A DNA stretch of 64,000 bases from CAYFVR01 sp046541515 (GTDB taxonomy: Bacteria; Desulfobacterota; Desulfobacteria; Desulfobacterales; Desulfococcaceae), in assembly GCA_046541515.1 (NCBI GenBank), contig JBKHDD010000007.1:6321-70320 (forward strand), in the 5' to 3' direction. How positions within the stretch are numbered: the stretch's first letter is position 1; each line of letters opens with the position of its first letter. The notes beneath the pieces were generated by a model that made no database searches, was not told the DNA's origin, and saw only the letters and a list, made by a program, of their open reading frames with translations. Below are positions 16,019 to 24,976 of the stretch, piece by piece. Made by a program: the position numbers and the translations under genes.

Positions 16019-17104
16019 TTAATTGTTGAAAGAGTGAAGTTTATGCTGTTTTTGAAATTCAGCGCAAAAATCAAAAATCGTGTGATAAGCTTCGCAGAAT
16101 GAATTTTTAGAACCGATTATATTTTCCATCTGCGAGTCTAAAAGGCAACCGCCATGGCATAAATGCTGATACTTGCATTTATAACATTCGGTGATTGTCT
16201 TTGGTCCCCTCTTTGCTAATTCTTGTCTGTTAGTAGCATTAAAAACAGCTTCTCCATCTGTAATGATGTTGCCAAAGCAATACTTTTTCGCATTTGGTAA
16301 ATATGAAAAAGCATCACATGGATAAACGTCTCCGTTTGCCTCTACACATATAAACTCTTTTTGACATGCCCCTTTCATAGAGCAAGAAACCATTTTACCA
16401 GACATAGTACCAATCATGAATTCAATAGAAGTGTCATCTACGATAGATGGAGATTCATCGGACAAAAAAGTTGTTAATAGCTGAATTATACAAGTTGATA
16501 ATTGAGAATTATCTATATTCACAACAGAATCTGTCCCACCCCCTATTTTATGTACCCAATTAATTTTATAAGGTAAGCCAATTCCCTTGAAAAAATAATA
16601 CAACTCTTCTGGAATGCGGCAATTGCTTTGGTTTAAGGTACAAATCAACCCTACTTCAAGCCCTTTGGCTTGGCAGTTGTTTACGTTTGCCATAACTCGG
16701 GAGAATGTCCCGTTACCGACTTTATCTTTTCTAAATTTGTCATGAATAGAAATAGGCCCATCTATTGATGTTGAAACTCTAACATCATATTCAGCGAAAA
16801 CTTTTATAAGGTCATCTGGAATATTCAGTAAGTTGCTTTGTATTGAGATGGTTATTTTGTTATCTGCGGTGCGAATAATATCATACAGGTTGGCAAGATA
16901 ATCCGCTCCCAAAAGAGATGGCTCGCCTCCATGAAAACAAATGTCTTTTTCTTTGTCATCTATTTTTTTTAAATAGCTAACTATTGTTTTTATGGTTTGC
17001 TGTGCTTGCTCTAATGGCATCGTTGTGGCGGGCTTGCTGTGTCCCATGCAACAATAACTGCAAGCCATATTGCAAGCATCGGTGAATTTAACAAGAGCAA
17101 ACAT
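16019..17104 (-). CDS. radical SAM/SPASM peptide maturase
   Basis: 361 residues. C11-x3-C15-x2-C18 (ACNMACSYC) is the radical SAM cluster motif, followed by CFHGGEP. The C-terminal SPASM domain shows the anSME-like spacing: SCSMKGACQKEFICVEANGD, then YPCDAF, and ECYKCKYQHLCHGGC with a final CEAYHTIFDFC, enough for two auxiliary [4Fe-4S] clusters. Relatives include anSME and the peptide cyclophane/thioether maturases. GAGGT lies just upstream of ATG 17104. First gene of the operon. Confidence 0.85.
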   Translation of the reverse strand: MFALVKFTDACNMACSYCCMGHSKPATTMPLEQAQQTIKTIVSYLKKIDDKEKDICFHGGEPSLLGADYLANLYDIIRTADNKITISIQSNLLNIPDDLIKVFAEYDVRVSTSIDGPISIHDKFRKDKVGNGTFSRVMANVNNCQAKGLEVGLICTLNQSNCRIPEELYYFFKGIGLPYKINWVHKIGGGTDSVVNIDNSQLSTCIIQLLTTFLSDESPSIVDDTSIEFMIGTMSGKMVSCSMKGACQKEFICVEANGDVYPCDAFSYLPNAKKYCFGNIITDGEAVFNATNRQELAKRGPKTITECYKCKYQHLCHGGCLLDSQMENIIGSKNSFCEAYHTIFDFCAEFQKQHKLHSFNN

Positions 17105-17157
17105 CACGACCTCTATAGAAGCGAACTGTTAATTGAGTCCCAATTTTTTAATTTTAC

Positions 17158-17184
17158 GGTATACTATTTTGGTTGTTAAGTCAA
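17158..17184 (-). promoter_or_regulatory. possible sigma-70 promoter of the peptide operon
   Basis: On the minus strand TTGACT (17184-17179) and TATACC (17163-17158) are separated by 15 bp, shorter than ideal. They lie about 55 bp upstream of the maturase start. No other better pair was seen in the AT-rich region. Confidence 0.3.
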
Positions 17185-17945
17185 TAGGGTTACTGAAAAA
17201 AACAAAGGCATAAAAATCAGATGGTTAGAAAAGGAGAAAAGCGCAATGTTGATGTAACTATTTATTATTCATATATAAAATAATGCAGGTAGTGACTGAA
17301 AAATAGTTTCTATATAAAATTCTCGTTTCAAAGATAGCAAAAATCGATACTCCTGCATTGCCTCTCCCTCTTCATAACTCGAAAATTTTATAAATTTCAA
17401 GGCGAGCAAAGATGGTGTTCCTTCTCCGGCTTTGAGATTTTTTTGTGAGGGTCAATGCATTTGGCATTGTTCACCGTCAGGCAAAGCAAACATTCAGCCG
17501 TCCTGTTATTTAGTCCGATTTTCAAAATGATCATATTTTCGGATGATAGCCACAAGGGAAATGAGTGATACCAACCCCAACATTGATGGTATAAAAGCTC
17601 ACTGGCAACCCTTTGTGGTGGAGCCGGGACTATACTTCCCAGTCCTCACTTTTCAGCGACTCAGAAATTTACACATACCAAAATTATTCTTGAGCCCTGT
17701 CAGTTTTACACATTGTCGCTGTAACTTAAATATTTTTTAGCCTTTCAAAACTCAACCATTCTTGCATTATTCGTGAGTCACGACCGTATCAAGGATTCTT
17801 AAGGAATCTTTGACTTTTGGAATTGACTGAAAAATAAAACATCCTTGCCAAAGTGTTGACTTCCATTGAGTTTAGTTTAAAAATCAAGTCTTCACTTTTC
17901 CCATAGTTTTGATTCTATATTCCATTTCATTCTCAGATTCAAGCC
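17185..17945. other. AT-rich intergenic stretch, no gene seen
   Basis: About 760 bp between the peptide-operon promoter region and attC-like site C. Short frames, for example one around 17543-17740 on the plus strand, have no ribosome binding site and no recognisable sequence. It may hold remnants of decayed cassettes. Confidence 0.55.
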
Positions 17946-18023
17946 ACATAACGCTAAGGTCAGCGGTTTGTGGGGCGTAGCGAAGCGGAGCCCCACAAAT
18001 CCGCTGGACCGCAGGGTTAGTTG
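17946..18023 (-). other. attC-like integron recombination site C
   Basis: The clearest of the three. On the minus strand it reads CAACTAAC, spacer CCTGC, then an arm GGTCCAGCGGATTTGTGGGG, a short loop, the matching arm CCCCACAAACCGCTGACC, spacer TTAGC and GTTATGT. Pairing is complete except for two extra bases (C and A) on the left arm. R and L boxes with 5-bp spacers and extrahelical bases are the attC signature. It lies about 120 bp after the stop of the receiver-like gene. Confidence 0.65.
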
Positions 18024-18145
18024 TCTATGATTGCTATAGAAGTTCGATTTCATTATTTATTCTATTTCTGGTTTACTTAACTTTTCATTGGAAATAAGAT
18101 AAGCAACACTATAAATATTTTCATACATTCGTACTTTGAGTTTCT

Positions 18146-19102
18146 TTAATTCTTCATTATCGTAGCCCATTTTTTCATAACATCTATTCGTTTTTCGACT
18201 ACACTTAATTGTTTCATTTCAATATCAATCATATTGTCAAATTCCATTTTTTTAATGGAAAGATTGTTTTCTTGTTCTTTTCTGGTAAGATCAATTTCTT
18301 TTTCTTTTATCTGTTGGTGTTTAAGTTCAAGTTCAGCTTTTTCCTTTTTCCATTTGATTACAATTAAAAAAAGACTTTCGAATAAATTTTTTATTTCTTT
18401 AATGGGCTCGCCCAGACCTTTAAAACTTATATTTCCCGGAGAGGCATAACTAATTCTTCTTACTTCTAATGCATTCGCTTTTTCAAATAAGCCTATCTGC
18501 ATATAATACCAAATATCATCAATACTTTCTTTTTCCCTTAAATCTTTTAATAAGTCTTTACATGTTATTAAAAAAAAGGAATATGCATTTCTAATAGAGT
18601 TGAAAAAATATAAAAAATCGGTTGCGAGCCAATTACCATTGATAGGGAAAGTAATAGTTTCTTCTTCAACATATATTGGTTGTTTAATATCCTTTTCACT
18701 AAAATGTAATCTTTTGAAAACAACATCATGGAAATCTTTTATTGAAAATTGGGTAGCCTTATAATATATTTCAACTACATTTGGGAATCTGTTAATTACT
18801 CGTTCATTAATAGATGTGGGGTCACCGGTTAGGATAATAATTGGAACTTGAGGTTTGTACGCCAGCGATTCTTCAAGCAATTTAATTCCTTCAAGATACG
18901 GAAATGATTCTTCGTCGAAATGAAGCCCTGTAATTATTAAATCAATACTTTTATTTTTTAAGAGTTTAATCGCTTTCTGAACATTTTGAGCTGAAAATAG
19001 TATAACATTTTTATCATCCGAAAAAATATGCTGTAAAACTTTAAGCCAATTTTCGCTTGATTGCGCTATTAATATCGATTTTTTGTCATCTAAATATTCC
19101 AA
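18146..19102 (-). CDS. receiver-like protein with C-terminal coiled coil
   Basis: 318 residues. Residues 1-125 fold like a response-regulator receiver: SILIAQSSENW, IDLIITGLHF, PIIILTGD and a K at EIYYKATQF. The phospho-acceptor Asp expected at the end of DLIIT is a Gly, so it is probably a pseudo-receiver. Residues 160-235 are unrecognised. Residues 240-300 form a long charged coiled coil (KEKAELELKHQQIKEKEIDL). There is no DNA-binding domain. It lies between the 39-bp repeat and attC-like site C and is AT-rich, so it is probably transferred DNA. Confidence 0.65.
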   Translation of the reverse strand: MEYLDDKKSILIAQSSENWLKVLQHIFSDDKNVILFSAQNVQKAIKLLKNKSIDLIITGLHFDEESFPYLEGIKLLEESLAYKPQVPIIILTGDPTSINERVINRFPNVVEIYYKATQFSIKDFHDVVFKRLHFSEKDIKQPIYVEEETITFPINGNWLATDFLYFFNSIRNAYSFFLITCKDLLKDLREKESIDDIWYYMQIGLFEKANALEVRRISYASPGNISFKGLGEPIKEIKNLFESLFLIVIKWKKEKAELELKHQQIKEKEIDLTRKEQENNLSIKKMEFDNMIDIEMKQLSVVEKRIDVMKKWATIMKN

Positions 19103-19131
19103 TAATTTCTGTTTGTATGAATAGCAACTAA

Positions 19132-19170
19132 CCAGTGGTTAACCGGTTTCCGGCTAACATGCACAAAACC
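19132..19170 (+). repeat. 39-bp direct repeat, right copy (island boundary?)
   Basis: Matches 8859-8897 in 36 of 39 positions and in the same orientation. It lies within 250 bp of the change from AT-rich island DNA to GC-rich backbone. It carries GGCTAACATG, which recurs at 19263 as the end of a large palindrome. Confidence 0.65.
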
Positions 19171-19258
19171 GCATTGATTTGAAAACACTTAAAAGCCGGT
19201 TTGTCAAGAAAATTAAAATATCAAATTGAATTTGCAAGCAATTCACTCTACCTGAAAA

Positions 19259-19348
19259 TGTCGGCTAACATGAAAATCAGGCGGATAGACGGAAATCGGC
19301 TAATAACGACAATGTCGGATATCCGCTCAATTATCATGTTAGCCGACA
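19259..19348. repeat. 90-bp imperfect palindrome ending GGCTAAC/GTTAGCC
   Basis: Arms of 29 bases at 19259-19287 (TGTCGGCTAACATG...GCGGATA) and 19320-19348 (TATCCGC...CATGTTAGCCGACA) are complementary apart from a few positions, around a 32-base centre. The GGCTAAC and GTTAGCC ends plus an inner GCGGATA/TATCCGC stem make it attC-like in layout. It sits at the boundary of the accessory region. From 19349 to 19554 I see no gene. Confidence 0.55.
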
Positions 19349-19554
19349 AAACCCTGCCGACAATATCATGCCTGTGTCGGGGAATAGTCAGGCCCGGACC
19401 CCGGGGGGAAGATGTTCCCCATTCCCCCGGACAAGCGGCGTTGCAACGACGCCATGAAGTTTCAAAAATACCCTATCCTGACCGTTTTGTCGAACCCAGA
19501 CACATGAACTCGGGGTCTCGCCGAGTTGATCGCCGTCCGAACGGGGAGATGCCG

Positions 19555-21339
19555 TCAAGAAGCCTCCCGATCCCCAACGTATTCCACCCCCTCACACTCC
19601 TCAAAAATCCTCGCCTCGCACCTCCCGCAAATCCCCCGATCCAGCCGCTCAAAAATCGCCCCGATGGCGTTGGCGTCGGTGGAGAAGACCCGTTCTTTTC
19701 CGATCAAGTCCAGGTGGCCGCCGTGTTGCAGCACGTCGTTCACGTCGTGGTGGAGGCGGCAGAGGTAAATGTTCCGCCCCTGTTTTCGCCCCCGCTCCAC
19801 CTCGTGGGTCAGCATCAGGACGCCCGACACGTCGATGAAATTGATCCCCACGCCCACAATCAGCACATGCCGGTCGATCCGCTCCAGCGCCTCGGCCACG
19901 TGGTTCACCGCGCCGAAAAACAGAGAGCCGTCGATCCGGATGATCCGGAGCTGGGGGCATTCCACCAACGGCTTTTCCTCCAGGTCGGTGAGCCGCCGCC
20001 GTGGATCGTCCGGGTCGGGCGCCAGCACCGTGATGTGGGGATGGGAGGTGCGGGCGAGGTAGAGCGCCAACGACAGCAAAACCCCGGCGTAAATGGCGAA
20101 TTCCAGCTCGAAAAAAAGCGTGCCCAAAAACGTGACCGCCAGCACCGCGGTTTCGCTTCCGCTGGTTTTCACGATTTCCCGGATGTGCCTCACGTCGATC
20201 AGCTTGAAAGCCACCACCAGGATGACCCCGCCCATGGCGGAAAGGGGCAGATAGGCGGTCAGCGGCGCGACCAGGAGCAGGATTAGCGCCAGAATCGCCG
20301 CCGCGAAGACGGAGGAAAGCGGCGTTTGAGCCCCCGCCTGGTAATTGACGCCCGACCGGGTGAAGGAGCCGGAGCCGGCGTAGGCGGAAAAAAAGCTGCC
20401 GATCATATTGGACAGCCCCTGGCCGACAAACTCCTGGTTTCCGTTGATGCGCTGGTTGGATTGGACGGCGATGGCCCGGGCGATGGAAAGCGCCTCGATA
20501 AGGCCGAGCAAGGCCACCGCCAGTGCGCCGGGGGCCAGAAGCCGGATGGCGTCCGCCGAGAGGTCGGGACGGGAAAGGGGCGGCAGGCGGGCCGGCAATT
20601 CGCCCAGCAACCGGATGCCGGCGGCCTCGCCCCCCAGAGCCTGGCCCAGAAACCCGCCGATGATCATGGCGGCGAGCAGGCCGGGCCATTGGGGCCGCCA
20701 GGTTTTGAGCGCGGCGGCGGCGGCGAGCGTGCCGATGGCCACCGCCGCCTCCCGGGGATTGACGAGTTCGAGGTCCCGGAGAAGGATGTGCATGGTGGAG
20801 ATAAAAGAGATCCCCCGGGGAATATCCATGCCCAGGGCGTGCTTGAGCTGCCCCGCGGCGATGAGGATGGCGGCCCCGGCGGTGAACCCCACCACCACGG
20901 AATGGGAGACGAAGTTGATCAGCGTCCCCAGACGCGCCAGACCGGCGGCGGCCTGAAAAAGGCCGGCCAGGAAAGTCAAGGTGAGCGCCAGCTGGATGTA
21001 GGCCGCCGTTCCGGGTTCGGCGAAGGGGCTCAGGGTGGAAAAAACGATGATGGAAATGGCGGTGGTGGGGCCGGACACCAGGTGACGGGAAGAGCCGAAC
21101 AGGGCCGCCACCACGGGAGTGACGATGGCCGTGTAGATGCCGAATTCCGGCGGGAGCCCCGCGATCATGGCGAAAGCCACCCCCTGGGGCAGCACGATGA
21201 ACGCGCCGGTGAGCCCGGCGAAGAAGTCCGCCCGCAGGGTCGCCCGGTTGACCAGGGGAAACCAGGCGAGAAAGGGCAACAGGCGGCGGGCGAGGACGGA
21301 CGGAAACGTCCGGGTCGATTTCGGGGCGGATGGGGTCAT
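19555..21339 (-). CDS. SulP family anion transporter with STAS domain
   Basis: 594 residues from ATG 21339; a TTG at 21390 is possible but less likely. Residues 25-430 form the SulP core with 12-14 transmembrane helices, including the family signature GIYTAIVTPVVAALFGSS and GLSNMIGSFFSAYAGSGSFT. A STAS domain follows at about 450-545 (LRIIRIDGSLFFGAVNHVAE). The extreme C-terminus carries a short Cys motif (GICGRCEARIFEEC). SulP proteins carry sulfate, bicarbonate or other anions; the substrate is not evident, though sulfate would suit a sulfate reducer. Confidence 0.9.
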   Translation of the reverse strand: MTPSAPKSTRTFPSVLARRLLPFLAWFPLVNRATLRADFFAGLTGAFIVLPQGVAFAMIAGLPPEFGIYTAIVTPVVAALFGSSRHLVSGPTTAISIIVFSTLSPFAEPGTAAYIQLALTLTFLAGLFQAAAGLARLGTLINFVSHSVVVGFTAGAAILIAAGQLKHALGMDIPRGISFISTMHILLRDLELVNPREAAVAIGTLAAAAALKTWRPQWPGLLAAMIIGGFLGQALGGEAAGIRLLGELPARLPPLSRPDLSADAIRLLAPGALAVALLGLIEALSIARAIAVQSNQRINGNQEFVGQGLSNMIGSFFSAYAGSGSFTRSGVNYQAGAQTPLSSVFAAAILALILLLVAPLTAYLPLSAMGGVILVVAFKLIDVRHIREIVKTSGSETAVLAVTFLGTLFFELEFAIYAGVLLSLALYLARTSHPHITVLAPDPDDPRRRLTDLEEKPLVECPQLRIIRIDGSLFFGAVNHVAEALERIDRHVLIVGVGINFIDVSGVLMLTHEVERGRKQGRNIYLCRLHHDVNDVLQHGGHLDLIGKERVFSTDANAIGAIFERLDRGICGRCEARIFEECEGVEYVGDREAS

Positions 21340-21575
21340 GGTTTCGTGCCGGGACGCGCGCCAGTGGAACCGGAAAACGCGCCAACGCAACCGAGGCGCC
21401 GGATTCCGGTCGGGAAGTCCCCTGACTTTACCATTTCCCGGCGGACGAATTCAATGAAGAGTTTTCCCGGTTTAACCGGCCGCCGCGGCGCCTCCCGGAA
21501 CCCGCCTCCAAATTTTCTCCGCCGCTCCGCTCAAGGATCGGCCCAGGACTCGGCTCGGGGATCGGGTCGGTCGGC

Positions 21576-22904
21576 TCAGTTATCGCTCCCCAACGCCTCC
21601 GTAATCGCGCTCAAGCTGGCGCTGGACAGCATTTTGAACGGCTTTTCGTATTTTTTGCACAGGTGCTTGATCTTTCGGCAGGCGCCGTGGCTGTTGCAGT
21701 TCACCGGGCAAATCACGATGTCGCTGCGGCGGACCTGGGCGTCGATGTCCCGGTTGCCGTTTTGCATATAGCCGTCGTGATAGTCGAACACCCCGCCCCG
21801 GGACTCCACCAGGGCCTGGTACAAATGGCGAATGCGGGTCATCCCGCCCACGATCAGAATCCGCTTGGAACAGGTGGCGCAGTCCTGCTCCCGGCATTCC
21901 AGGGGCGGCGTTGCGCCCCCGCAGCCCGCCATCTCCCCAAACCGGGCGACCAGCGTTTCGATCTCGCCGGAAAGCTGGTCCCGCAGGGTGCGCAACTCAA
22001 ACAGCTCGATCTGCAGTTTGCGCTTTTCCCGCTCCACCCGTTTCAACTCCTTGCCCATCTGACGGTTTTCCGTTTTCAATCGGCCCAGCTCTTCGGCGGG
22101 GCAGGGCGATAGCGGCGCCGGGGTTTCCCGCTTCCGGGAATCCTGGCATTTCCGCAAACAGGCGTTGGAAAAGCTCAGTTCGGTGATTCGGGCGTGAGCC
22201 TCCCGCAATTCGGCGTTCAGCGCCTGGTTCTTTTCCTTAAGGCACTGGCTTCGCTCCCGTTCCTTTTGCCACCGCGCCTCGGCCTGGTCCGCCCGTTGCC
22301 GTTCTTCCGCCAGCTTTTGCCCGGCGGAGACCGCCTTGCGGGTCTGGGCGTGGCCCATCATGTGGATGTCGCCGTAGATCTCCATGGCCGCCCCGTCGGA
22401 AAAATCCGTCCGGATGGACGACACGTAGAACAGATCCACGAAATCGGTTTCGCCGCCATTCAATCGCTCCCGCCACAGCGACAGAAAGTCGTCCTCCGCC
22501 ATTTCTCCAAACTCGGCGATGCTTTCCCGGAATTTCCGGCGCAACGCCGCGTCCACCTTGCGGGAAATGGGGTTCTCGTCCTCCATCCGGTTCATCACCT
22601 GCACATGGAGCTGAAACGAGGAATACTGCTTGGCCCGGAAGCCGGATTTGGTCAGAATTTTCCGCAGCTCGCGATCCCGGATGCAGGTGCCCACCACCGG
22701 GCAACGCAGATTCTGGGGCAGCTCCCACAGGCGGAGGTAGCGCGGACCGGGTTCATGGGGCGGCGGCTTGTCCGCGGCCTCGGCGGCGGCCATTTCCGAA
22801 AGGGGCGAAACCCATTCTTCGCCCGGTTGCCGCAACGCCGGTTGCGCCGCGGAGATCGTCTTGCCCGCCCCGTTTTTCGGCCCGATATTTCCCTTCCGTT
22901 TCAT
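21576..22904 (-). CDS. DUF2325 domain protein with coiled coil
   Basis: 442 residues. The C-terminus (about 345-435) is a DUF2325 domain: RILIVGGMTRIRHLYQALVE, a HDGYMQNG segment and CPVNCNSHGAC. A long coiled coil covers residues 190-330. The N-terminal third resembles no family I know but has a Cys pair (LRCPVVGTCIRD). DUF2325 proteins are thought to be soluble regulators of unknown ligand. GGAGG precedes the ATG, one base after the STAS-like gene's stop; last gene of the signalling operon. Confidence 0.8.
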   Translation of the reverse strand: MKRKGNIGPKNGAGKTISAAQPALRQPGEEWVSPLSEMAAAEAADKPPPHEPGPRYLRLWELPQNLRCPVVGTCIRDRELRKILTKSGFRAKQYSSFQLHVQVMNRMEDENPISRKVDAALRRKFRESIAEFGEMAEDDFLSLWRERLNGGETDFVDLFYVSSIRTDFSDGAAMEIYGDIHMMGHAQTRKAVSAGQKLAEERQRADQAEARWQKERERSQCLKEKNQALNAELREAHARITELSFSNACLRKCQDSRKRETPAPLSPCPAEELGRLKTENRQMGKELKRVEREKRKLQIELFELRTLRDQLSGEIETLVARFGEMAGCGGATPPLECREQDCATCSKRILIVGGMTRIRHLYQALVESRGGVFDYHDGYMQNGNRDIDAQVRRSDIVICPVNCNSHGACRKIKHLCKKYEKPFKMLSSASLSAITEALGSDN

Positions 22905-22905
22905 G

Positions 22906-23262
22906 TCAAACCTCCTCGACGGTGATGTGTTTCATCATCATGGCCAGGCCGTTCAGCGCCTTGAAGGATGCGCTTTGCCACTTGGACCGCCCGTCGTAGG
23001 TGATCCGCGTGTCCACCTGGCGTTCGTTCAACTTTTTCAAAAACCGAATAATGGGGGAAACGGTGGAAGAATTCATGAATTGGAGTTCCTGGAACGCAAT
23101 CAAGAGTTCCCGGTTCTGGATTTCGTCCAGCAACCCCTCCAGGTAAGGATTCAGAAGGGTCGCCGGATCGCGCTCGGCGCTCCTTCCGTTCCAGCTCATG
23201 TACACCCGACGACCGTTTCCCTTTAACGAAATCTTCAATTCACCGCGCGCAAAACTTTTCAT
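22906..23262 (-). CDS. STAS-like regulator (anti-sigma antagonist type)
   Basis: 118 residues from ATG 23262, which overlaps the upstream stop by 4 bp (ATGA). The middle has the STAS-like pattern of a strand followed by LQFMNSSTVSPIIRFLKKL, where S/T at the helix start would be the phosphorylation site. It resembles the cyanobacterial slr1659-type regulators. Together with the RsbW-like kinase and RsbU-like phosphatase it should form a partner-switching module. Confidence 0.7.
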   Translation of the reverse strand: MKSFARGELKISLKGNGRRVYMSWNGRSAERDPATLLNPYLEGLLDEIQNRELLIAFQELQFMNSSTVSPIIRFLKKLNERQVDTRITYDGRSKWQSASFKALNGLAMMMKHITVEEV

Positions 23263-23747
23263 GAGGCCCCCAACGATTCGTTTATAATGCATCGGGTCGC
23301 CACCAGCGTGGCCCGATCCCCTTCAAAACGGCAGGCCAACGCAAACTGGCCTTCGTACGCAATGCGAATCAACCCCAGCCGGGTTCGTTCTCCGCCGGAC
23401 TGATTCATCAAATCGTAAAGCCTTCGAACGTACAGCAAACGAGGATCCTCGGAATGGCGAATCCGTTCCACTTCCAACGCCAGGGTCCTCCGGTCTTCGG
23501 GAGAGGCGATCCGGTTGGACACGGAAATCCGCAGCCGGCGCTCGTCCGCGCTCATCTCGAAACGGATGGCGTCCTCGACCTCCGCGGAATATTTCACCGC
23601 GTTTTCCACCAACTCCGTGGCCGTCATCACCGCCGCCTCCCGCAGCTCCCTGGGGCGGTCCGCCAAGGCGGAGGTCACGTCGAGCCGAACCTGGTTCACC
23701 ACGCGCCAGAACGGCGCGGCCTCGTAGCTCATCGCGGTTTTGTTCAT
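23259..23747 (-). CDS. RsbW-like ATPase (anti-sigma/partner-switch kinase)
   Basis: 162 residues from ATG 23747, overlapping the phosphatase stop by 4 bp. The GHKL N-box is seen in MTATELVENAVKYS. The DxGxG box is not obvious, so nucleotide binding or kinase activity may be weakened. Expected to bind and phosphorylate the STAS partner encoded next. Confidence 0.75.
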   Translation of the reverse strand: MNKTAMSYEAAPFWRVVNQVRLDVTSALADRPRELREAAVMTATELVENAVKYSAEVEDAIRFEMSADERRLRISVSNRIASPEDRRTLALEVERIRHSEDPRLLYVRRLYDLMNQSGGERTRLGLIRIAYEGQFALACRFEGDRATLVATRCIINESLGAS

Positions 23748-24976
23748 CCGTTCACCGCCTTCCCGTGTGCCGGCGGATCGACGCATTCCCGCGAAACCCC
23801 GCCGTTCAGCTCGCGTTTGCAAACCAAAAGGGTCACGTCGTCGTCCCGAACGTGGTCGGAAATGGCGTCTTCCACGGCGCAACGGATTTCCGCCGCCGAT
23901 CCACCTCCCGCTTCCCGCAGCACCGCCACCAGCCGATCCTGACCGAACATCTCGCCCGACGGACCCACCGCTTCGGTCACCCCGTCGCTGAACAGCAACA
24001 ACACGTCGCCCGGTTCCAGCAGAAGATGGTCCACGGGACTAATGTCGCGGATGTCCTCCATCAGCCCGACCCAGGCGCCCCGGGTTTCCACTTCATCCAC
24101 CGACCCGTCCAAAGCTCGATAGATCAGCAAATCCTGATGGAGACCGGCGAATCGGAATTCTCCGTTTTCCAGAGATTCCATCACCGTCAGCGTCATGTAT
24201 TTGGATTCACCGAGCCGGCGGATGTTTTCGGTCAGCGTCTCGTTCACCACCGAAAGCAGCACCGCCGGGTCCATTTCCGGGTCTCGGCGCAAGGCGGCGT
24301 GAACGGCGGTCTGGGCCATCATCATGATGAGTCCCGCGGGAACCCCGTGGCCCGAGACGTCGCCGATGGCCAGCCACTGGCGGCCCTCCACGGCGAACAC
24401 GTCGAAATAATCGCCGCCCACCTCCTGCGCGGGGGACAGGCTGGCCGAAAAATCGAAGCCGGGGATGTGGGGTCGGTTCGGAATCAGGGCGGTTTGAATT
24501 TTTTTGGCCAGGGCCATTTCGCCCCACAGCGCGTCGCGGACTTCGGCGATTCGCCGGTTGGCCTCCGCCAACTCCCGATTGGCCGATTCCAGGGACTCCA
24601 CGGTTTGCTTCAATTCCCGTTCGCGAATTTTGATCTGGTTGGCCATCCAGTTCATGTCGCGCATCAGGGCGTCCAGCTCGTTTTCCGCGGTCGGATCGGC
24701 CGGTTCGTTGGGCAGACGGATCAGCAAGTAGTTTCCCGCCCGCACGGCGGCGCAAAAATTCCGGATCTTGCGCACCTGACGGAGCATCAGCCATTGCATG
24801 CCAAACCATTGGTTGGACAACACCAAAAACAGCCAGACCGCGCCCCCCAGGGCCAAGGCTTTCTGAAAATCCGGGTCGTCCATGAGGGGAGACTGCACCC
24901 CGATCAGAGCCACGAAGAACAGGGGAATGGCGGCGTAAAGGAGAATCAGCAGCTTGAGTTTGTTCCGAACCCTCAT
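23744..24976 (-). CDS. membrane-bound SpoIIE/RsbU-type serine phosphatase
   Basis: 410 residues from ATG 24976. Two N-terminal transmembrane helices (LLILLYAAIPLFFVALIGVQ and ALALGGAVWLFLVLSNQWF) enclose a very short outer loop. A HAMP-like linker and coiled coil (residues 80-150) lead to the PP2C-type domain at 170-400 with AQEVGGDYFDVF, IGDVSGHGVPAGL, LLLFSDGVTEA and a closing DDVTLLV. These Asp residues bind the catalytic metals. It should dephosphorylate the STAS protein encoded two genes downstream. Overlaps both neighbours by ATGA. Confidence 0.88.
   Translation of the reverse strand: MRVRNKLKLLILLYAAIPLFFVALIGVQSPLMDDPDFQKALALGGAVWLFLVLSNQWFGMQWLMLRQVRKIRNFCAAVRAGNYLLIRLPNEPADPTAENELDALMRDMNWMANQIKIRERELKQTVESLESANRELAEANRRIAEVRDALWGEMALAKKIQTALIPNRPHIPGFDFSASLSPAQEVGGDYFDVFAVEGRQWLAIGDVSGHGVPAGLIMMMAQTAVHAALRRDPEMDPAVLLSVVNETLTENIRRLGESKYMTLTVMESLENGEFRFAGLHQDLLIYRALDGSVDEVETRGAWVGLMEDIRDISPVDHLLLEPGDVLLLFSDGVTEAVGPSGEMFGQDRLVAVLREAGGGSAAEIRCAVEDAISDHVRDDDVTLLVCKRELNGGVSRECVDPPAHGKAVNG

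Noticed and set aside
17543..17740. 65-codon plus-strand frame in the island spacer
   Set aside because: No start signal and no recognisable sequence; considered as a possible second precursor peptide but too far from the operon and on the opposite strand.
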